A DNA stretch of 64,000 nt, taken from contig NC_030824.1 of the NCBI RefSeq assembly GCF_001704415.2, positions 30,747,022 to 30,811,021 of the forward strand. Direction: 5' to 3'. The notes below the pieces were generated by a model, which saw only the letters and a list, made by a program, of their open reading frames with translations, ran no database searches and had not been told where the DNA came from. The position numbers were made by a program, and so were the translations under genes. This document shows, piece after piece, positions 1 to 33,723 of the stretch (position 1 is its first letter; the number at the start of each line of letters is the position of its first letter). Source of the stretch: Capra hircus. Its lineage: Eukaryota > Chordata > Mammalia > Artiodactyla > Bovidae.

Positions 1-77
1 TCCTGACTCAGGGACTGAACCCACGTCTCCTGCATTGGCAGTCAGATTCGTTACCACTGAACCACCAGGGAAGCCTG
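1..77 (-). repeat. tRNA-derived artiodactyl SINE head, antisense
   Basis: Reverse complement reads GGCTTCCCTGGTGGTTCAGT and then a box-B-like GGTTCAGTCCC. The element is cut by the window edge, so Bov-tA and CHR cannot be separated. Confidence 0.8.
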
Positions 78-520
78 ATATCAACAGAAATGCTGAGCAC
101 TTAAACCCAGGAGACAGCCTCTGAGATAGCTCTGAAGGACTGTTCCAGAGAGTTAGGGGAATAGCCAGGATGTACAGGAGTTTAGGGCCAGGGGAGTAAA
201 AACGGAAAAAACAGGTAGCTGGAACATCAAAAGGTTACTGCTAATTAGAGAAAACTAGACATCTCAAATTAATGAATTTAGCACTTTTCTCTGTATGGGA
301 AGATGCCAGAGTCTAGGCTCATTACAGTTATTCCTTGACAAGCATCTTTACTATTTAGGGCCAGCACCTTGCTTTTCTCCATTCTGAATCCCCTCAGGGT
401 TGTACTGTTGGAGGCAGCTGCTATGGCTGATCGCTTGATGGCCACAACATCTTTTGTTTACTGAAATTAGCAGGTGACATTTTTTGTCCACAGTATGCTT
501 TATGTTTTTCAAAATTTCAG
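78..520 (+). repeat. Endogenous retrovirus LTR-like fragment
   Basis: Shares order and wording (GGAGACAGCCTCTGAGATAG, TGTATGGGAAGATGC, TGAATCCCCTCAGGG) with the second copy at 52108-52850. I recognise this as a ruminant ERV LTR family from memory; the family name is not certain. Confidence 0.6.
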
Positions 521-640
521 AGTAATCAGATGCAATCTGCCCTCCTCTTAATTTAATTGAAATCATTCTTGGGTCAGGTGCTATCCAAATCCCACCAAAA
601 TTACTATTTCTGTTTTTATTGGGTCTCTAAATCATTGCTG

Positions 641-905
641 GAGAAGGAAAGGGCAACCCACTCCAGTATTCTTGCCTAGAGAGTCCCGTAGTCAGAGGAG
701 CCTCGTAGGCTGCTGTCCATAGCGTCGCGCAGAGTCGGACACGACTGAAGCGGCTCAGCATGCAGGCATGCGTTGGAGAAGGCAATGGCAGCCCGCTCCA
801 GTGCTCTTGCCTGGAGAATCCCAGGGACGGCGGAGCCTGGTGGGCTGCACTCTGTGGGGTCGCAGAGAGTCGGACACGACTGAAGCGACTTAGCAGCAGC
901 AGCAG
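641..905 (+). repeat. BOV-A2 SINE with 14-base target duplication
   Basis: Two Bov-A units in tandem, each ending in AGTCGGACACGACTGAAGC, then an AGC repeat tail. Perfect target duplication CTAAATCATTGCTG at 627-640 and 906-919. Confidence 0.93.
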
Positions 906-919
906 CTAAATCATTGCTG

Positions 920-2335
920 TTTTCATGGCATGGTGTTAGGACTACAGACATCGAAGAGATGGACCCAGAATTGCCATCAGTGTGATTTTCTATGGTGATA
1001 TCATGAGTTCTCTGAACTTTTTGACCTCACCTCTCTACCAAAATTTAGCCAAGGTGTCTAAGTGTTTAAATCTCTAAAGTTAAGTGGCAGTTTTGTATTC
1101 AGAAAAGGAGTAAAGGTTGTGACTTTCTTTAACCCCCTGAAGGAAATTAGATTACCCAGTTCCAGATATTTTTAAGAAAATTATTAGCTATATAAGCAAT
1201 GAAATTGCAGTTTTGTTTGGGACCAAATCATCAGATTTCAAAATCAAATGATAACTTCTGTATGCTCAATTACAATGCATCAAAAAATTGTTTTTTATAA
1301 TAAATAAGTGTTCTTTTAAATGATGATAATACTCTATTTGAGCTCTGGAACTGAGCTCTCCTATAATATCTTTATTTACCGTTTTTTTTAAGATTTAATA
1401 AAGGTGAAGGGATAAGTAGATTTTAAAAAGTTATTCCCAATATTACAGTTCTTAGTATGCTGTTTGCAAGTAGAGAAAATTGATACGTTGACTTTTTTTT
1501 TAATAAAAGAGTGACTCTCGGAAAACAGATTTCTAGTGTTTAAGAGGCTTTAGGGTTCAGTGCTTCAAACCTCTTCCCCTCCTGCATTCATCATAATCTA
1601 ATTGATTGTCTGATGCTAGGTTTTACTTTTTAAAAAATTCATTTTATTGAAAAAAGCATAAAAATAAATCAGTTATGCAGTTGAGTGCTTAAGGATATAA
1701 ATAATTAGCCTTTGCCAGGCTGACATCTCCTTTTAATCAGAAACAAAGGAAAGCGAGAGGAGGAAGGGAAGGAGGAAGGAGACAGCTAGTTTCAGGTCCT
1801 ATAACTTCAGAGGCCAGGTCAAGTCCAGTTGTAGCCTCAGAGTTTGACTGGTGTTGGAAGGATAGAGACTGGGTTGGCTGGGGTCATCTGAATTTCTCTC
1901 TCTCTGCTGTAAATGAGGAAAACCTTTGTTAAGATTTACTGTTTATTTATTGTTCCATGTTTAGAAGCTCATTCACACGCAGATAGATGCTTCCTCTAAA
2001 GACAAAAACTGAGAAAGCCCTCATTGTTATCATTATAATCCAGGAATTAGTTTTAGGAAAATAAACCAGAGATTAGCAAATTGCTGGATGACAGTTAAAA
2101 TTGTAATTAGGAAGGTACCTATCAGGTTAACAAATGTGTATTAGTCACTTGCTTTGTGTGAGACGTACTGGGTCCTGCACAATAGTGTTTTCTAGACAAA
2201 GGTTGACAATAAACTTCAGAGCTCATGAAGTGGGGAGAGTTCATAACTTGCTGAATTCAAACACAGTCTAGACAAACTCCAGAGTCTGTTCACTTAGCCG
2301 CTGCCTTATTCTGTTTGTCTTTTTTGTTTGTTGCT
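920..2335. other. AT-rich stretch, nothing recognised
   Basis: No exon, known repeat or CpG-rich promoter could be supported here. A purine-rich GGAGGAAGGGAAGGAGGAAG tract lies at about 1759-1778. Presumed ETFDH intron 1. Confidence 0.5.
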
Positions 2336-2339
2336 TCAG

Positions 2340-3133
2340 TTAATAACTGTTATTCCTTTTAGCAGCTTTAGATTTAAAAAAAAATCAAGCAGAAAGTACA
2401 CAGAGTTTCCTTCTAACTTTCTCCCATTCCCTGCTAACATCTTGCATTGGTGTGGTACATGGGTCACACTTGGGGAGCCGGTATTGATACATTAAAGTTC
2501 AGAGTTTATATCAGGTTCACTCTGGGTGTCCTACATTCTGTGGGTTTTGACAAATGTGTAATAACACATATCCTCCATTAATAACATTGTCATACAGAAT
2601 AGCCTTGCTGCCTCACAGATCCCCTTTTTTCCACATATTCATCCTTTCCTCCCTCTTCTGAATGCCTGACCCACTGATCTTTTACCGTCCCTTTTCCAGA
2701 ATGTCATAGAGTTGGAATCATAAAGGATGTAGCATTTTCAGTATGCATTTCCTCCAGTGTCTCTTCACTTCTTAGCACCGATTAACATTCCATTGTATGG
2801 GTGCACCACAGTCTGTTGATCCACTCACCTATTAAAGGACATCTCCCAAGTTTCGATAGTTATGAATAAGGTTGCTTATAGCGATGCTTGTAACATTCAG
2901 GTGAATCTTTTAAATTCTGGATATTTTATTGTGATAAGAACATGGCATACACACTTTGGACAAAATTGTAAATGTATGTTACTGACTATAGGTACAGTGT
3001 TATACAGTAGATCTCTAGAGTTTGTTCATCTTGTTTGTGGATTTTTGTATGGATGTTTAATTTTCAACTCATTTTGGTGAATGCCAAATGCAATAGGAAT
3101 TGCTGGATCCTATGGTAAGAGTATGTCTAGCTT
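2340..3133 (-). repeat. Old L1 3' end, antisense (part 1)
   Basis: Plus strand shows the typical antisense L1M wording: ATGTCATAGAGTTGGAATCA, then ATTCCATTGTATGGGTGCAC and the CACCTATTAAAGGACATCT block. It breaks off at about 3133 and resumes at 5975. Confidence 0.8.
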
Positions 3134-3400
3134 CAGAAGCAAGTATCAGAGCTACAGAGGAGGGTAGGAAGAGCTGATGGAGCACTTTCTTTGTTCAGCC
3201 CCTGCAACGGGCGCTAGGTTTTCAGGATAAATCAGACCCTCTCTGCCTTTGAGGAACCCATGAGCTGAGAAGAGAAGGATAAGACAATCCTGTACAGTGT
3301 GTTACAAGAGCAAGGAGGGGGTTAGAACTACCAAGAAGAGTTTTCACAATTTCCAAAGGAAGTTTAACCAGTATAGAAAAGTGAAGGAAAACTCCAGGCA
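3134..3400. other. Unclassified segment inside interrupted L1
   Basis: Moderately GC-balanced sequence with an ancient-repeat flavour (CTCTGCCTTTGAGGAACCCA). No gene similarity recognised. Confidence 0.4.
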
Positions 3401-3401
3401 A

Positions 3402-3523
3402 AGAGGGGATTTCCCAACAGTTCAGTGGTTAAAGCTCTGCGTTTCCACTGCAGGGGGCACAGGTTCCATCTCTGGTCTGGGATCTAGGATCCTGCATGCC
3501 TTGCTGCCCAGCCAAAAAAAAAT
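3402..3523 (+). repeat. CHR-type tRNA SINE
   Basis: GGGATTTCCCAACAGTTCAG start, box-B-like GGTTCCATCTC, GTCTGGGATC middle and an A-rich tail of nine A. Confidence 0.8.
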
Positions 3524-3810
3524 TTTTTTCTTAATATTCCAGACAAAGAAAATAACAAGTTGTCCACTTAAGAATGATTAAGATAATAAATCCTATGTTA
3601 TGTATATTTGACCATAATAATAATTTTTTTAAAAAACAGCAAAATAGGAAGCAAAGGGCCCAGTGGTGTGAAAAAATGCAATATTTGGGAATGTGTTTAA
3701 TAGATTAATGCTGGGAAATAGTTTCAAAAGATAAACTGGGTTCAGATAGTAAGAGATCTTATATGCTCTTCTAAAGAGTATATAATTTATCTTATATTCA
3801 TTTTTTTTCA

Positions 3811-5236
3811 GAGTATCAAATGATTTAATTATAAAACTTAAGCCACTTATTCACCTTTAAAAAACACAAACATGAGAATAAAATAAACACACTCAAGACT
3901 TCCTAGCCCTTGCAGGATAGGAAGAAGCCCTGGACAGAGAGTCTGCAAATGCTTTTCCCTACACCCAACTCTGCATTTCCTCATCCATTTGAGGGTCCCA
4001 AGTTTTGACCCCTTTTGCAGTGGAAAGGAAGTAGAAGCTACAGAGTTATGTAAAGAGGGTGGCAACAATCTTACAGCTATCTGGTGCTGATAGCTTGTAC
4101 ACTCTGATTTGCAACTTTGAGAAACAGTATCAAATAAGCATTGTCAAATACCTACTCCTGGCCAACCTTTACTGTCATTCTTTTAAATTGCATCTTTGAG
4201 ACTCATTGTGTTCATTCATTGTAGCTTCTGCTTACCCAGTCTCTTAAGTAACAAAGGTTACTTTCAGGACAACCCCCAAGGTGATGTGGTGTTTCTTAGT
4301 ATAGCTGTAGTGTCTGCTGGGTGTCATCCCCTAGGACAGGCTGGCCAGATGGCAGCACCGTGCGGGGGCCCACACAGTCACTTTCCTACAGCCCTGCTTG
4401 CTCCCTCTCCTGTCTGAACACCCCACAGTCAGCGTTGAACGCTGAAGTCAGTGAGGACCTTGGCTTGTCTTCATTCTGAAGTTGAATGAAGTAACTGAAT
4501 CCAGTTCTTCACCATAAATTCAAAGGAGCTTCCAAAATGTGTCAGACATGTTCTAGGGAAGCCTGGGATGGAGCTGGCGGGTCCTGGCTTCCAGGCTCAG
4601 GGAGATTGGGTAGGGGTGGGGGCAGCGCTGGCACGACTTCTTTTTTTCTGGGCCACCAGGAATTCATTAATTGCTCATTGTGTTTGTGGCCAAAAGATAT
4701 GGGTTAGTTTGGGATCCACCACCTCAGAAAGAATTCTGTCCACTCCAGCTTCCAACATCCCTGACTGAACCACACTCTGCCTCAGACCATTTTACAGCTG
4801 GTTTTTGTTCATAGAAGGATTCCATTCCCACTTATCCAGATGTGTTGACAACAAAATTATCCACTTTCTGCCTCCAGTTTTGGTAAGCTGGCTTGATGTC
4901 CATCTAGGCCAGGCAGTCCTGGCAGAAGCTGTCAAACAGGCCCTGGTTCTTGAACTGCTCCAAGATGAGTGTGATGAGTGCGAGGTCCCCGAGAGGCACT
5001 GAGGCCGGGCTGATGGGGCCACCGCTCCCGAGAGCACCCATCGTGCCATCGCAGCTCCCGTGGAGGCCTGGCCCGCACTGCCACTGCCCATCGCATAGGT
5101 GTCCCCACTGTCTGCCATGGCTGCACCTTGGGCCCGCGAAGGAGAACGAATATGGCTTCCTCTCAGGGACAGAGGGCCTGGGTCGTGTAGAGGAGGCAGA
5201 GGTGGAGGAAGGGCTGGCGGGGGGACCACAGCATGG
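3811..5236 (-). pseudogene. BOD1: BOD1 processed pseudogene (retrocopy)
   Basis: Read on the minus strand, ATG at 5118-5116 begins MADSGDTYAMGSGSAGQAST, and shifted frames continue ISPASVPLGD, LFDSFCQDCLA, KPAYQNWRQKVDNFV, WNPSMNKNQL and QSGMLEAGVDRI. This is the order of BOD1, a kinetochore protein that regulates PP2A-B56. The coding-equivalent region ends near 4542. There are no introns, several frameshifts and stops, and a run of eight A (plus-strand T at 3801-3808) about 15 bases past an ATTAAA signal (3824-3829), which fits a reverse-transcribed mRNA with a long 3' UTR. It is non-functional. Its 3' UTR extent is inferred. Confidence 0.85.
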
Positions 5237-5840
5237 CCTCATTTTTTCCTTCTTTTCAGATTTATTTATTTGGCTATGTAGGGTCTTAGTTCAGAGAAGG
5301 CAATGGCAACCCACTCCAGTACTCTTGCCTGGAAAATGCCATGGACGGAGGAGCCTGGTGGGCTGCAGTCCATGGGGTCGCGAAGAGTCGGACACGACTG
5401 AACTACTTCACTTTCACTTTTCCCTTTCATGTATTGGAGAAGGAAATGGCAACCCACTCCAGTGTTCTTGCCTGGAGAATCCCAGGGACGGGGGAACCTG
5501 GTGGGCTGCCATGTCTGGGGTCGCACAGAGTTGGACACGACTGAAGTGACTTAGCAGCAGCAGCAGCAGGGTCTTAGTTACTGCAGGCAAGACCTTGGTT
5601 GTGGTGTGTGGACTCTCCAGTTGTGGCACACGGGCTCAGCTGTGGCATGCAGGCCCTCTAGTTGTGGTGTATGGACTCCAGTAGTTGTGGCACACGGGCT
5701 TCAGAGCACATGGGCTCAGTAGGTGTGTGTGGGCTTTGCTGCTCTGTGGCATGTGGGATCTTAGTTCCCAAACCAGGAATCGAACCCACATTCCTGCATT
5801 GCAAGGCAGATTCTTAACCTCTGGACCACCAGGGAAGTCC
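5237..5840 (-). repeat. CHR-type SINE, antisense, split by a BOV-A2
   Basis: Antisense CHR begins with TTATTTATTTGGCTATGTAG and ends GACCACCAGGGAAGTCC. A BOV-A2 at 5292-5567 interrupts it. Confidence 0.85.
5292..5567 (+). repeat. BOV-A2 SINE nested in CHR SINE
   Basis: Two Bov-A units and an AGC tail. A 12-base perfect target duplication AGGGTCTTAGTT flanks it at 5280-5291 and 5568-5579, so it inserted after the host SINE. Confidence 0.92.
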
Positions 5841-5974
5841 TGCATTCATTTATTCTGGAAACATTTTGAGAAGGGGCATTTTCACTTTCCCTTTTATTCA
5901 GCATTGTGTTATTTTAATACTTACATTGGATCATAAAGTATTTACTTAATAAAAGAGTTTAAAGGAGGAGGGAA

Positions 5975-6420
5975 AAGAGTATTTTTGGCTTTGTAAGAAA
6001 CTGCCAAACTGTCTTCCACAGTGTCTGCACCGTTTTGCGTTCCCAGAAGGAATGAATGAGCTCTGCGGCTCCACCTCCTCAGTGGTGTTCTCCACATTCT
6101 GGGTTTTGGCCATTCTAATAGGTGTTTCAGCTTGCAGTTGTTTCAATGTGCAATTCCCTAATGAAACGGGGTGTTTAGCATCTTTTCCTACACTTATTTT
6201 CCATCTGAATAACTGTTTTGGCCAGGTGTCTGTCCAGATCTTTTTGCCTGTTTTTAAATTGAGCTGTTTATTTTCTTGTTGAATTAGTGATGAATGAGTT
6301 TTTCGTGTATATTGTATGTCAGCCCTTTATCAGCTATGTTTTCTGCAGATATTTCCTCCCAGCCTATGGCTTAGCTTTTCTTTCCCTCTTGTTGGCCTTT
6401 TAATCCTTCTCATTTATGAC
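5975..6420 (-). repeat. Old L1, antisense (part 2)
   Basis: Resumes the L1 of 2340-3133 with AAGAAACTGCCAAACTGTCT and continues through CATTCTAATAGGTGTTTCAG in antisense L1 order. Confidence 0.8.
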
Positions 6421-6789
6421 TCTAGCCTGCCTTTTCACAGAGAATTACAATAAAACAGGACTAACCTGTTTAATAATAGCATGAGTCAGTCATAAGTAAG
6501 TACTCTGATAAAAAGGAATACAAAAAGGACTGATACTCAACAAATATTTATACCTATATATAGGCTAGCACTGAGATTTAGCACACAAAAACAAAAATAA
6601 ATAGGAGTATGCTATCTCCTGGAGAATATAAATAAGACACTATTTATGTCATCTTTTGGTCATATAGATGTTTAAAATTTTAGTTAAATGATTTTATGAT
6701 TTTTGAGATTTTTTTTAACTATAGTTAGAAAAACTTTTCCAAATCCAAGTTTCTTTCTAAAAATTATAAATGTTTTTCCCATAATCCCA

Positions 6790-8060
6790 TAATATCTTTC
6801 CCATAATAACAGTTTTATTGAGATGTAAGTTATATACCATGTCATTACATCATCTGAAATATACCATTCAGTGGTTTTTAGTATGTCCACAAAGTTCTGC
6901 AAAGTTCCATCACGCAGTGTTAGAACATTTTCATCATCCCAGGAAGAAATCTCATACCCATTAGAAATCAATCCCAACTCTCCAGCCCTAGGTAACTAAT
7001 TTATTTTCTATTTCTATAAATTAGTCTAATTCTGGATATTCTGTATACATAGAATCATATAATATGTGGTCTTTTAAAAATACAAATTTATTTGACTGCA
7101 CCGAGTCTTAGTTGTGGCATGCAGGATCCTTAGCTGCAGATGTGAATGCTTTCACTGTGGAATGTGAACTCTTAGTTGCAGCATTATGGGGTCTAGTTCC
7201 CTTACCAGGAATTGAATCTGGACCCGCTGCAAGGGGAGCACGGAGTCTTAGCCAGTGGACCACCAGGGAAGTCCCTAATGTGGTCTTTTTGTGGCTGGCT
7301 TCTAGTCACTTTAGCTTAATGTTTGCAAGGTCTGGCCATGTATACTTCTTTCTATTGCTGAATAGTATTTCAGTATCACTTTTTATTTGTCCATTCGCTA
7401 ATGGACATTTGGTCATTTCCACTTTGGAGCTGCTGTAAATAATGTACCTATGAACATTCATGCAGAAGTTTTTGTATGGACGTGTTTCCTTTGATCTTGA
7501 GTATATACCTAAGAGTGAATTACATGGAAACTATGCTTAACATTTTGAGGGAGTGACGGACTGTTTTTCAGAGTGGCTGCGCCATCTACATTCTCACCAG
7601 CAGTGTAGGGGAGGGTTCCAGTTTCTCCACATCCTTACCCACACTTGTTATCTATCTTATTGATTATAACCATCCAGTGGATATCAAGTGGTATCTTATT
7701 CTCTGATGGTTAATGATATTGAGCATCTTTTCATGTGCATATTGGGCATTTGTTTATCTCCTTTGGAGAAGCAGCTGTTCAGGTTCTTTGTATGTTTTTA
7801 ATCATGTTATTTGTCTTTTTTTTTTTTTACTAGAAATTAGTTCTTTGTATATGTTAGATACGAGACTCTCATCAGAGATATGATTTGCACATATTTTCTC
7901 CCCTTCCATGAGTTATCTGTTCTCCTTCTTGATGGTATCTTTTGAAAACAAAAGATTTTAATTTCAATGAAGTACATTTTATCTGTTTTCTCTTTTGTTG
8001 CTTGTTCTTCGGTGTCATAGCTAAGAAGCTATTGCCTCATCCAAGGTCACAAGCATTTAC
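6790..8060 (-). repeat. Old L1 3' region, antisense
   Basis: Begins CAGTTTTATTGAGATGTAAG and follows antisense L1M order (ATACCATTCAGTGGTTTTTA, CATTCGCTAATGGACATTTG). Interrupted by a CHR SINE at 7075-7276. Confidence 0.82.
7075..7276 (-). repeat. CHR-type SINE, antisense
   Basis: Antisense CHR ending GGACCACCAGGGAAGTCC. Imperfect target duplication around AATATGTGGTCTTTT / TAATGTGGTCTTTTT in the host L1. Confidence 0.82.
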
Positions 8061-9530
8061 ACTCTTTTAAAGATCTTTTCTGATAGCACAAGGAATTCTC
8101 GATATTATAACCTTCATCCAGCTTAACTTCACATCCATAAAATAATCATCAAATGCAAAGAAATTAACACTGATACAACAGTATTAACTAAACTGTGGCC
8201 TTTATCCAGATTCTTTTTCTGGTCGGGACCCAGGCCTGGTCCCCACCTTGCTTTAGTTGTCACGTCCTCTCCTGTCACGTCTACTTCAGTGTGGCACTTC
8301 CTCTGTCTTTTCTTGTGTCTCATGACCTTGACACCTTCAGTGTGCACTGGTCGGGCGTTTTGTTGGACGTCCCTTGATCTGAGTTTGTCTGGTGATTTCT
8401 CACAATTAGATCAAGGCTGTAGATTGGGGGAGGTGTGCCACAGAGGTGAGGAGCTTTTCCCATCACATCACATCATGTGATGCTAATATATCTTATTGCA
8501 GTAATGGTAAACTTGGTCACTTGGTCAAAGTGTCTGTCATGGCTCTCCACTGTAAAGTTAGTATTTTTCCTTGCCACACTCTACTTACTGGAAGCTGATC
8601 CTGAAGTGCAGACCACACTCAAAAGCAGAGACTCAAATAATTTGTGGATTTATCACTGTAATCCTTTATACTTTCTCTTTTTTCTATTAAAATCATTGAT
8701 CAAATGAAATTCATTTTGATATTAAGAAAGAGCTAACTTTCTACCAGTATCTGACCATTTAATGAAGAACTATCTCTTCTTCCTGATTTGAAAAAGCATC
8801 TTTATCATATACCAAATCCTTATATGTAGTCTACCTTTTTATGAACTCTCTATTGTGCTCCTTTGATGATTTTACTCCTTCTTCCATGACAGACTCCCAT
8901 AGCTCCATATGTAAGTTTTGATAGCATTCAGGGCTATTCCCAAGGAAGGATTCTGTCTTTTTATTTTTGTTATTATTAAGGGAAGGATCACTGTGGAGAG
9001 GAGTACTAGAGAAGGGGATAAGAAATTGAAGATCCAGGATTAAAGGAGGGTATTAATATTTAAAGTAGGAATATCTCTAAGAAGATGGGAAGGAAAAGCG
9101 TCATCATCCAGGTGGAAGGATTCATCTGCATGAAGAGAAAAGACCTCTCTTTATTTTAACCTGAGTGAATGAACAAAGGTCCAACACAACGCAGATGACT
9201 TTAGAACTTCTTGCCGGGAACTGAAGCACTTCCCACCTCACTAGTTCTCTCTTTTTGTGAGGCCTGCTGTGCTCGGTTTCAGGTAAGGCACGGAGGAGGG
9301 AGAGGTGCAGGTTTAAGGACAATGGAAGTTTAATGAACATTCTTGCAGATAAATCTTGGCACACTTGTGTTTATTTCCATAAAATTCTTATTTGCTAACT
9401 CAAAGAACATATACATTAACTCAGCCAGAAGGTGGGTCTCCTTAATTTAAAATGAAGCCAACCCTGCAGCGCCATTTGCCTGCATGGTCCCGGTGTAACC
9501 ATTAGCACCTCCCTTGGCGCTGACCACGAA
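8061..9530. other. Unclassified intronic sequence
   Basis: No exon recognised. A stretch near 8195-8450 is less AT-rich but shows no protein similarity I know. Presumed ETFDH intron 1. Confidence 0.45.
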
Positions 9531-9729
9531 AGGCTTCCCTGGTGGCTCAGCTGGTAAAGAATCTGCCCACAGTGTGGGAGAGACCTGGCTTCGATCCTGG
9601 GTTGGGAAGATCCCCTGGAGAAGGGAAAGGCTACCCACTCCAGTATTCTGGCCTGGAGAATTCCATGGACTGTATAGTCCATGGGGTCGCAAAGAGTCGG
9701 ACATGACTAAACAACTTTCACTTTCACTG
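9531..9729 (+). repeat. Bov-tA SINE
   Basis: GGCTTCCCTGGTGGCTCAGC head, tRNA-like box B, then Bov-A body with AGTCGGACATGACTAAACAA and the CTTTCACTTTCACT tail. Confidence 0.92.
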
Positions 9730-10056
9730 TAGTGCTCTCCAAGTGTCTGGTTTAGGTGGTAAATTATATGGTCATCCTATTTATAGGTGAAGCTTGACAT
9801 AAGGTAAATTGAATAAATTAGCTTATTAAAAAGCTTTTAAAATGTTCTAGTTTGTGAACATTGCTTTATGAGGAAAAGCCAACTGAATTGCTTACCTTGG
9901 AAAGAGGACAGTCCGCTTCAGTTCTCCCCCAGCTAAGGGCTCTGCAGTGTAGCTTTAACTGTTCACTGACTGAATGTGTGCAATGTTGATGTAGCCATAA
10001 GATAAACAGGCTTCCAAAGAGAAGGCGTCTCATGGACTCACAAGTTACCTTACTGG

Positions 10057-10184
10057 GGGGGGTTTCCTGGCAATCCAGTGGTGAAGACTCAGCACTTTCA
10101 CTGCCATGGCCCTGGGTTCAATCCCTGGTCAGGGAGCTAAGACCTTATAAGCTGTGTGGCAAGACTTAAAAAAAAAAAAAAAAA
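10057..10184 (+). repeat. CHR-type SINE with poly(A)
   Basis: TTTCCTGGCAATCCAGTGGT head, GGTTCAATCCCTGGTCAGGG box B region, 17-A tail. Lies 340 bases before ETFDH exon 2. Confidence 0.85.
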
Positions 10185-10289
10185 GGTGGTACCTTAGTGA
10201 TCACCTGGTAACCCTTTACTTTTTTGAATGAGGAAACTGAAACCTGTAACAGTTGAGTGATTCTTTAAGGTTTTAGGGCTAATTAACAG

Positions 10290-10400
10290 AAAACTCCAGT
10301 ATTTTTGCATGACAAATCCCATGGACAGAGGAGCCTGGCAAGTTACAGTCTGTGGTGTCGCAAAAGAGTTGGACATGACTTAGTGACTAAACAGCAACAA
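10290..10400 (+). repeat. Bov-A monomer fragment
   Basis: CCCATGGACAGAGGAGCCTG and GAGTTGGACATGACTTAGTG are Bov-A body sequence; the 5' part is missing. Confidence 0.8.
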
Positions 10401-10522
10401 ACAGGAAGCAGATCAGATCCCCAGCCCTAGACTGTGTGTGTGTGTGCGCTTTAAGATTTTCTTCAAACTACTCTTGAAAAAAACTATTTGAAAAAATAAT
10501 ACTGTTTCTAATTTTTGTGCAG

Positions 10523-32814
<22,292 letters not shown>

Positions 32815-32972
32815 ACTGCAGCTGGCTTCAAGGTCTCTAAAACAGATGGCAAACTAACTTCCAGGATTTGGAAGTTCACAGGTGTCAGAATTTCTTACAA
32901 TATGTTAGTGATCAGTATTCAAATAATAATTACCAGTGGAATCATTTTATAAGATTATGAATATTTCTCTTA

Positions 32973-32978
32973 AATAAA
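32973..32978 (+). terminator. ETFDH: ETFDH poly(A) signal
   Basis: Canonical AATAAA 159 bases after the ETFDH stop, followed by a GT/T-rich stretch (TTTGTTAAGTG). Cleavage would fall near 32990-33005, giving a short 3' UTR of about 180 bases. Confidence 0.85.
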
Positions 32979-33005
32979 ACTTTGTTAAGTGCTGAAGCAT
33001 CTATT

Positions 33006-33340
33006 TACTTCTCCGATTCTTCCAAGATTCAGCACCAAAAGCAGATACACCATCAGCCTATAATGTACATTTATTTGGCTTGTCAAGTTCAACACTTCGT
33101 GTAAAGTATGTATTATGTTGTAGACCAGAGGCTGGCATCCAGCCCACCACTCTTCTTACAAACAGTACGACGGAGCCCAGCAACGCCTCCTGGTTTACAT
33201 GCTGTCAGTGGCTGCTTCTGAGCTCCAAGTGCAGAACTAAGTAGCTGAGACAGTAATGTCTGACCCTTTAGAGACGCCGGCCAGCCCAGAGCCTGTACTG
33301 CAGACAGACGCATCAAAGAACTGAGAAAAACAATACACAG
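33006..33340. other. Convergent ETFDH/PPID intergenic gap
   Basis: Roughly 340 bases separate the likely cleavage sites of the two tail-to-tail genes. No repeat was recognised in it. It holds the alternative minus-strand AATAAA at 33070-33075. Confidence 0.7.
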
Positions 33341-33357
33341 ACTCAGGCTTTTGTCTG

Positions 33358-33363
33358 TTTATT
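33358..33363 (-). terminator. PPID: PPID poly(A) signal
   Basis: AATAAA on the minus strand 272 bases beyond the PPID stop. A second AATAAA lies at 33070-33075 on the minus strand and could give a longer 3' UTR reaching close to the ETFDH end. Confidence 0.75.
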
Positions 33364-33634
33364 CAAACACGATGTGTGTTTAGGAGTTTAAAAACAAGCT
33401 GGAAACACCATTTTCCTTTGAATAATGCAGAGAGTCACTGAAGAGGGAATCGACGCCACTGGAGTTTGTAACACTGGTGTGTTAAACAGTAAGTTCCTAT
33501 CCATATTCCTGGACTGTAAACACAGGGAACCGAAGTATCAGAGCACAGGAGGGATCACACCGAACAGACAAACTGTTTAACTGTCTTCCTCGCTCATACA
33601 ATCAACACACGCTTAAGCAAAACTGAATTCCTCA

Positions 33635-33723
33635 TCAAGCAAACATTTTTGCATAAGCTGCCTTCTCTTTATCTTTCTGTGCCTTTATCTTTTGCTTGAC
33701 CTTCAGCAATTCTGCCTGGATAG
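33635..33723 (-). CDS. PPID: PPID exon 10 (residues 342-370 and stop)
   Basis: Acceptor ATTTTACAG; TGA at 33637-33635. It encodes the charged C-terminal helix IQAELLKVKQKIKAQKDKEK and AAYAKMFA. Confidence 0.95.

Noticed and set aside
4950..5549. 199-codon plus-strand open frame
   Set aside because: It runs antisense through the BOD1 retrocopy and into BOV-A2; no protein similarity of its own.
1..10522. Search for ETFDH exon 1
   Set aside because: No 34-base coding start with matching residues and donor, and no CpG-rich promoter was found; exon 1 is taken to lie upstream.
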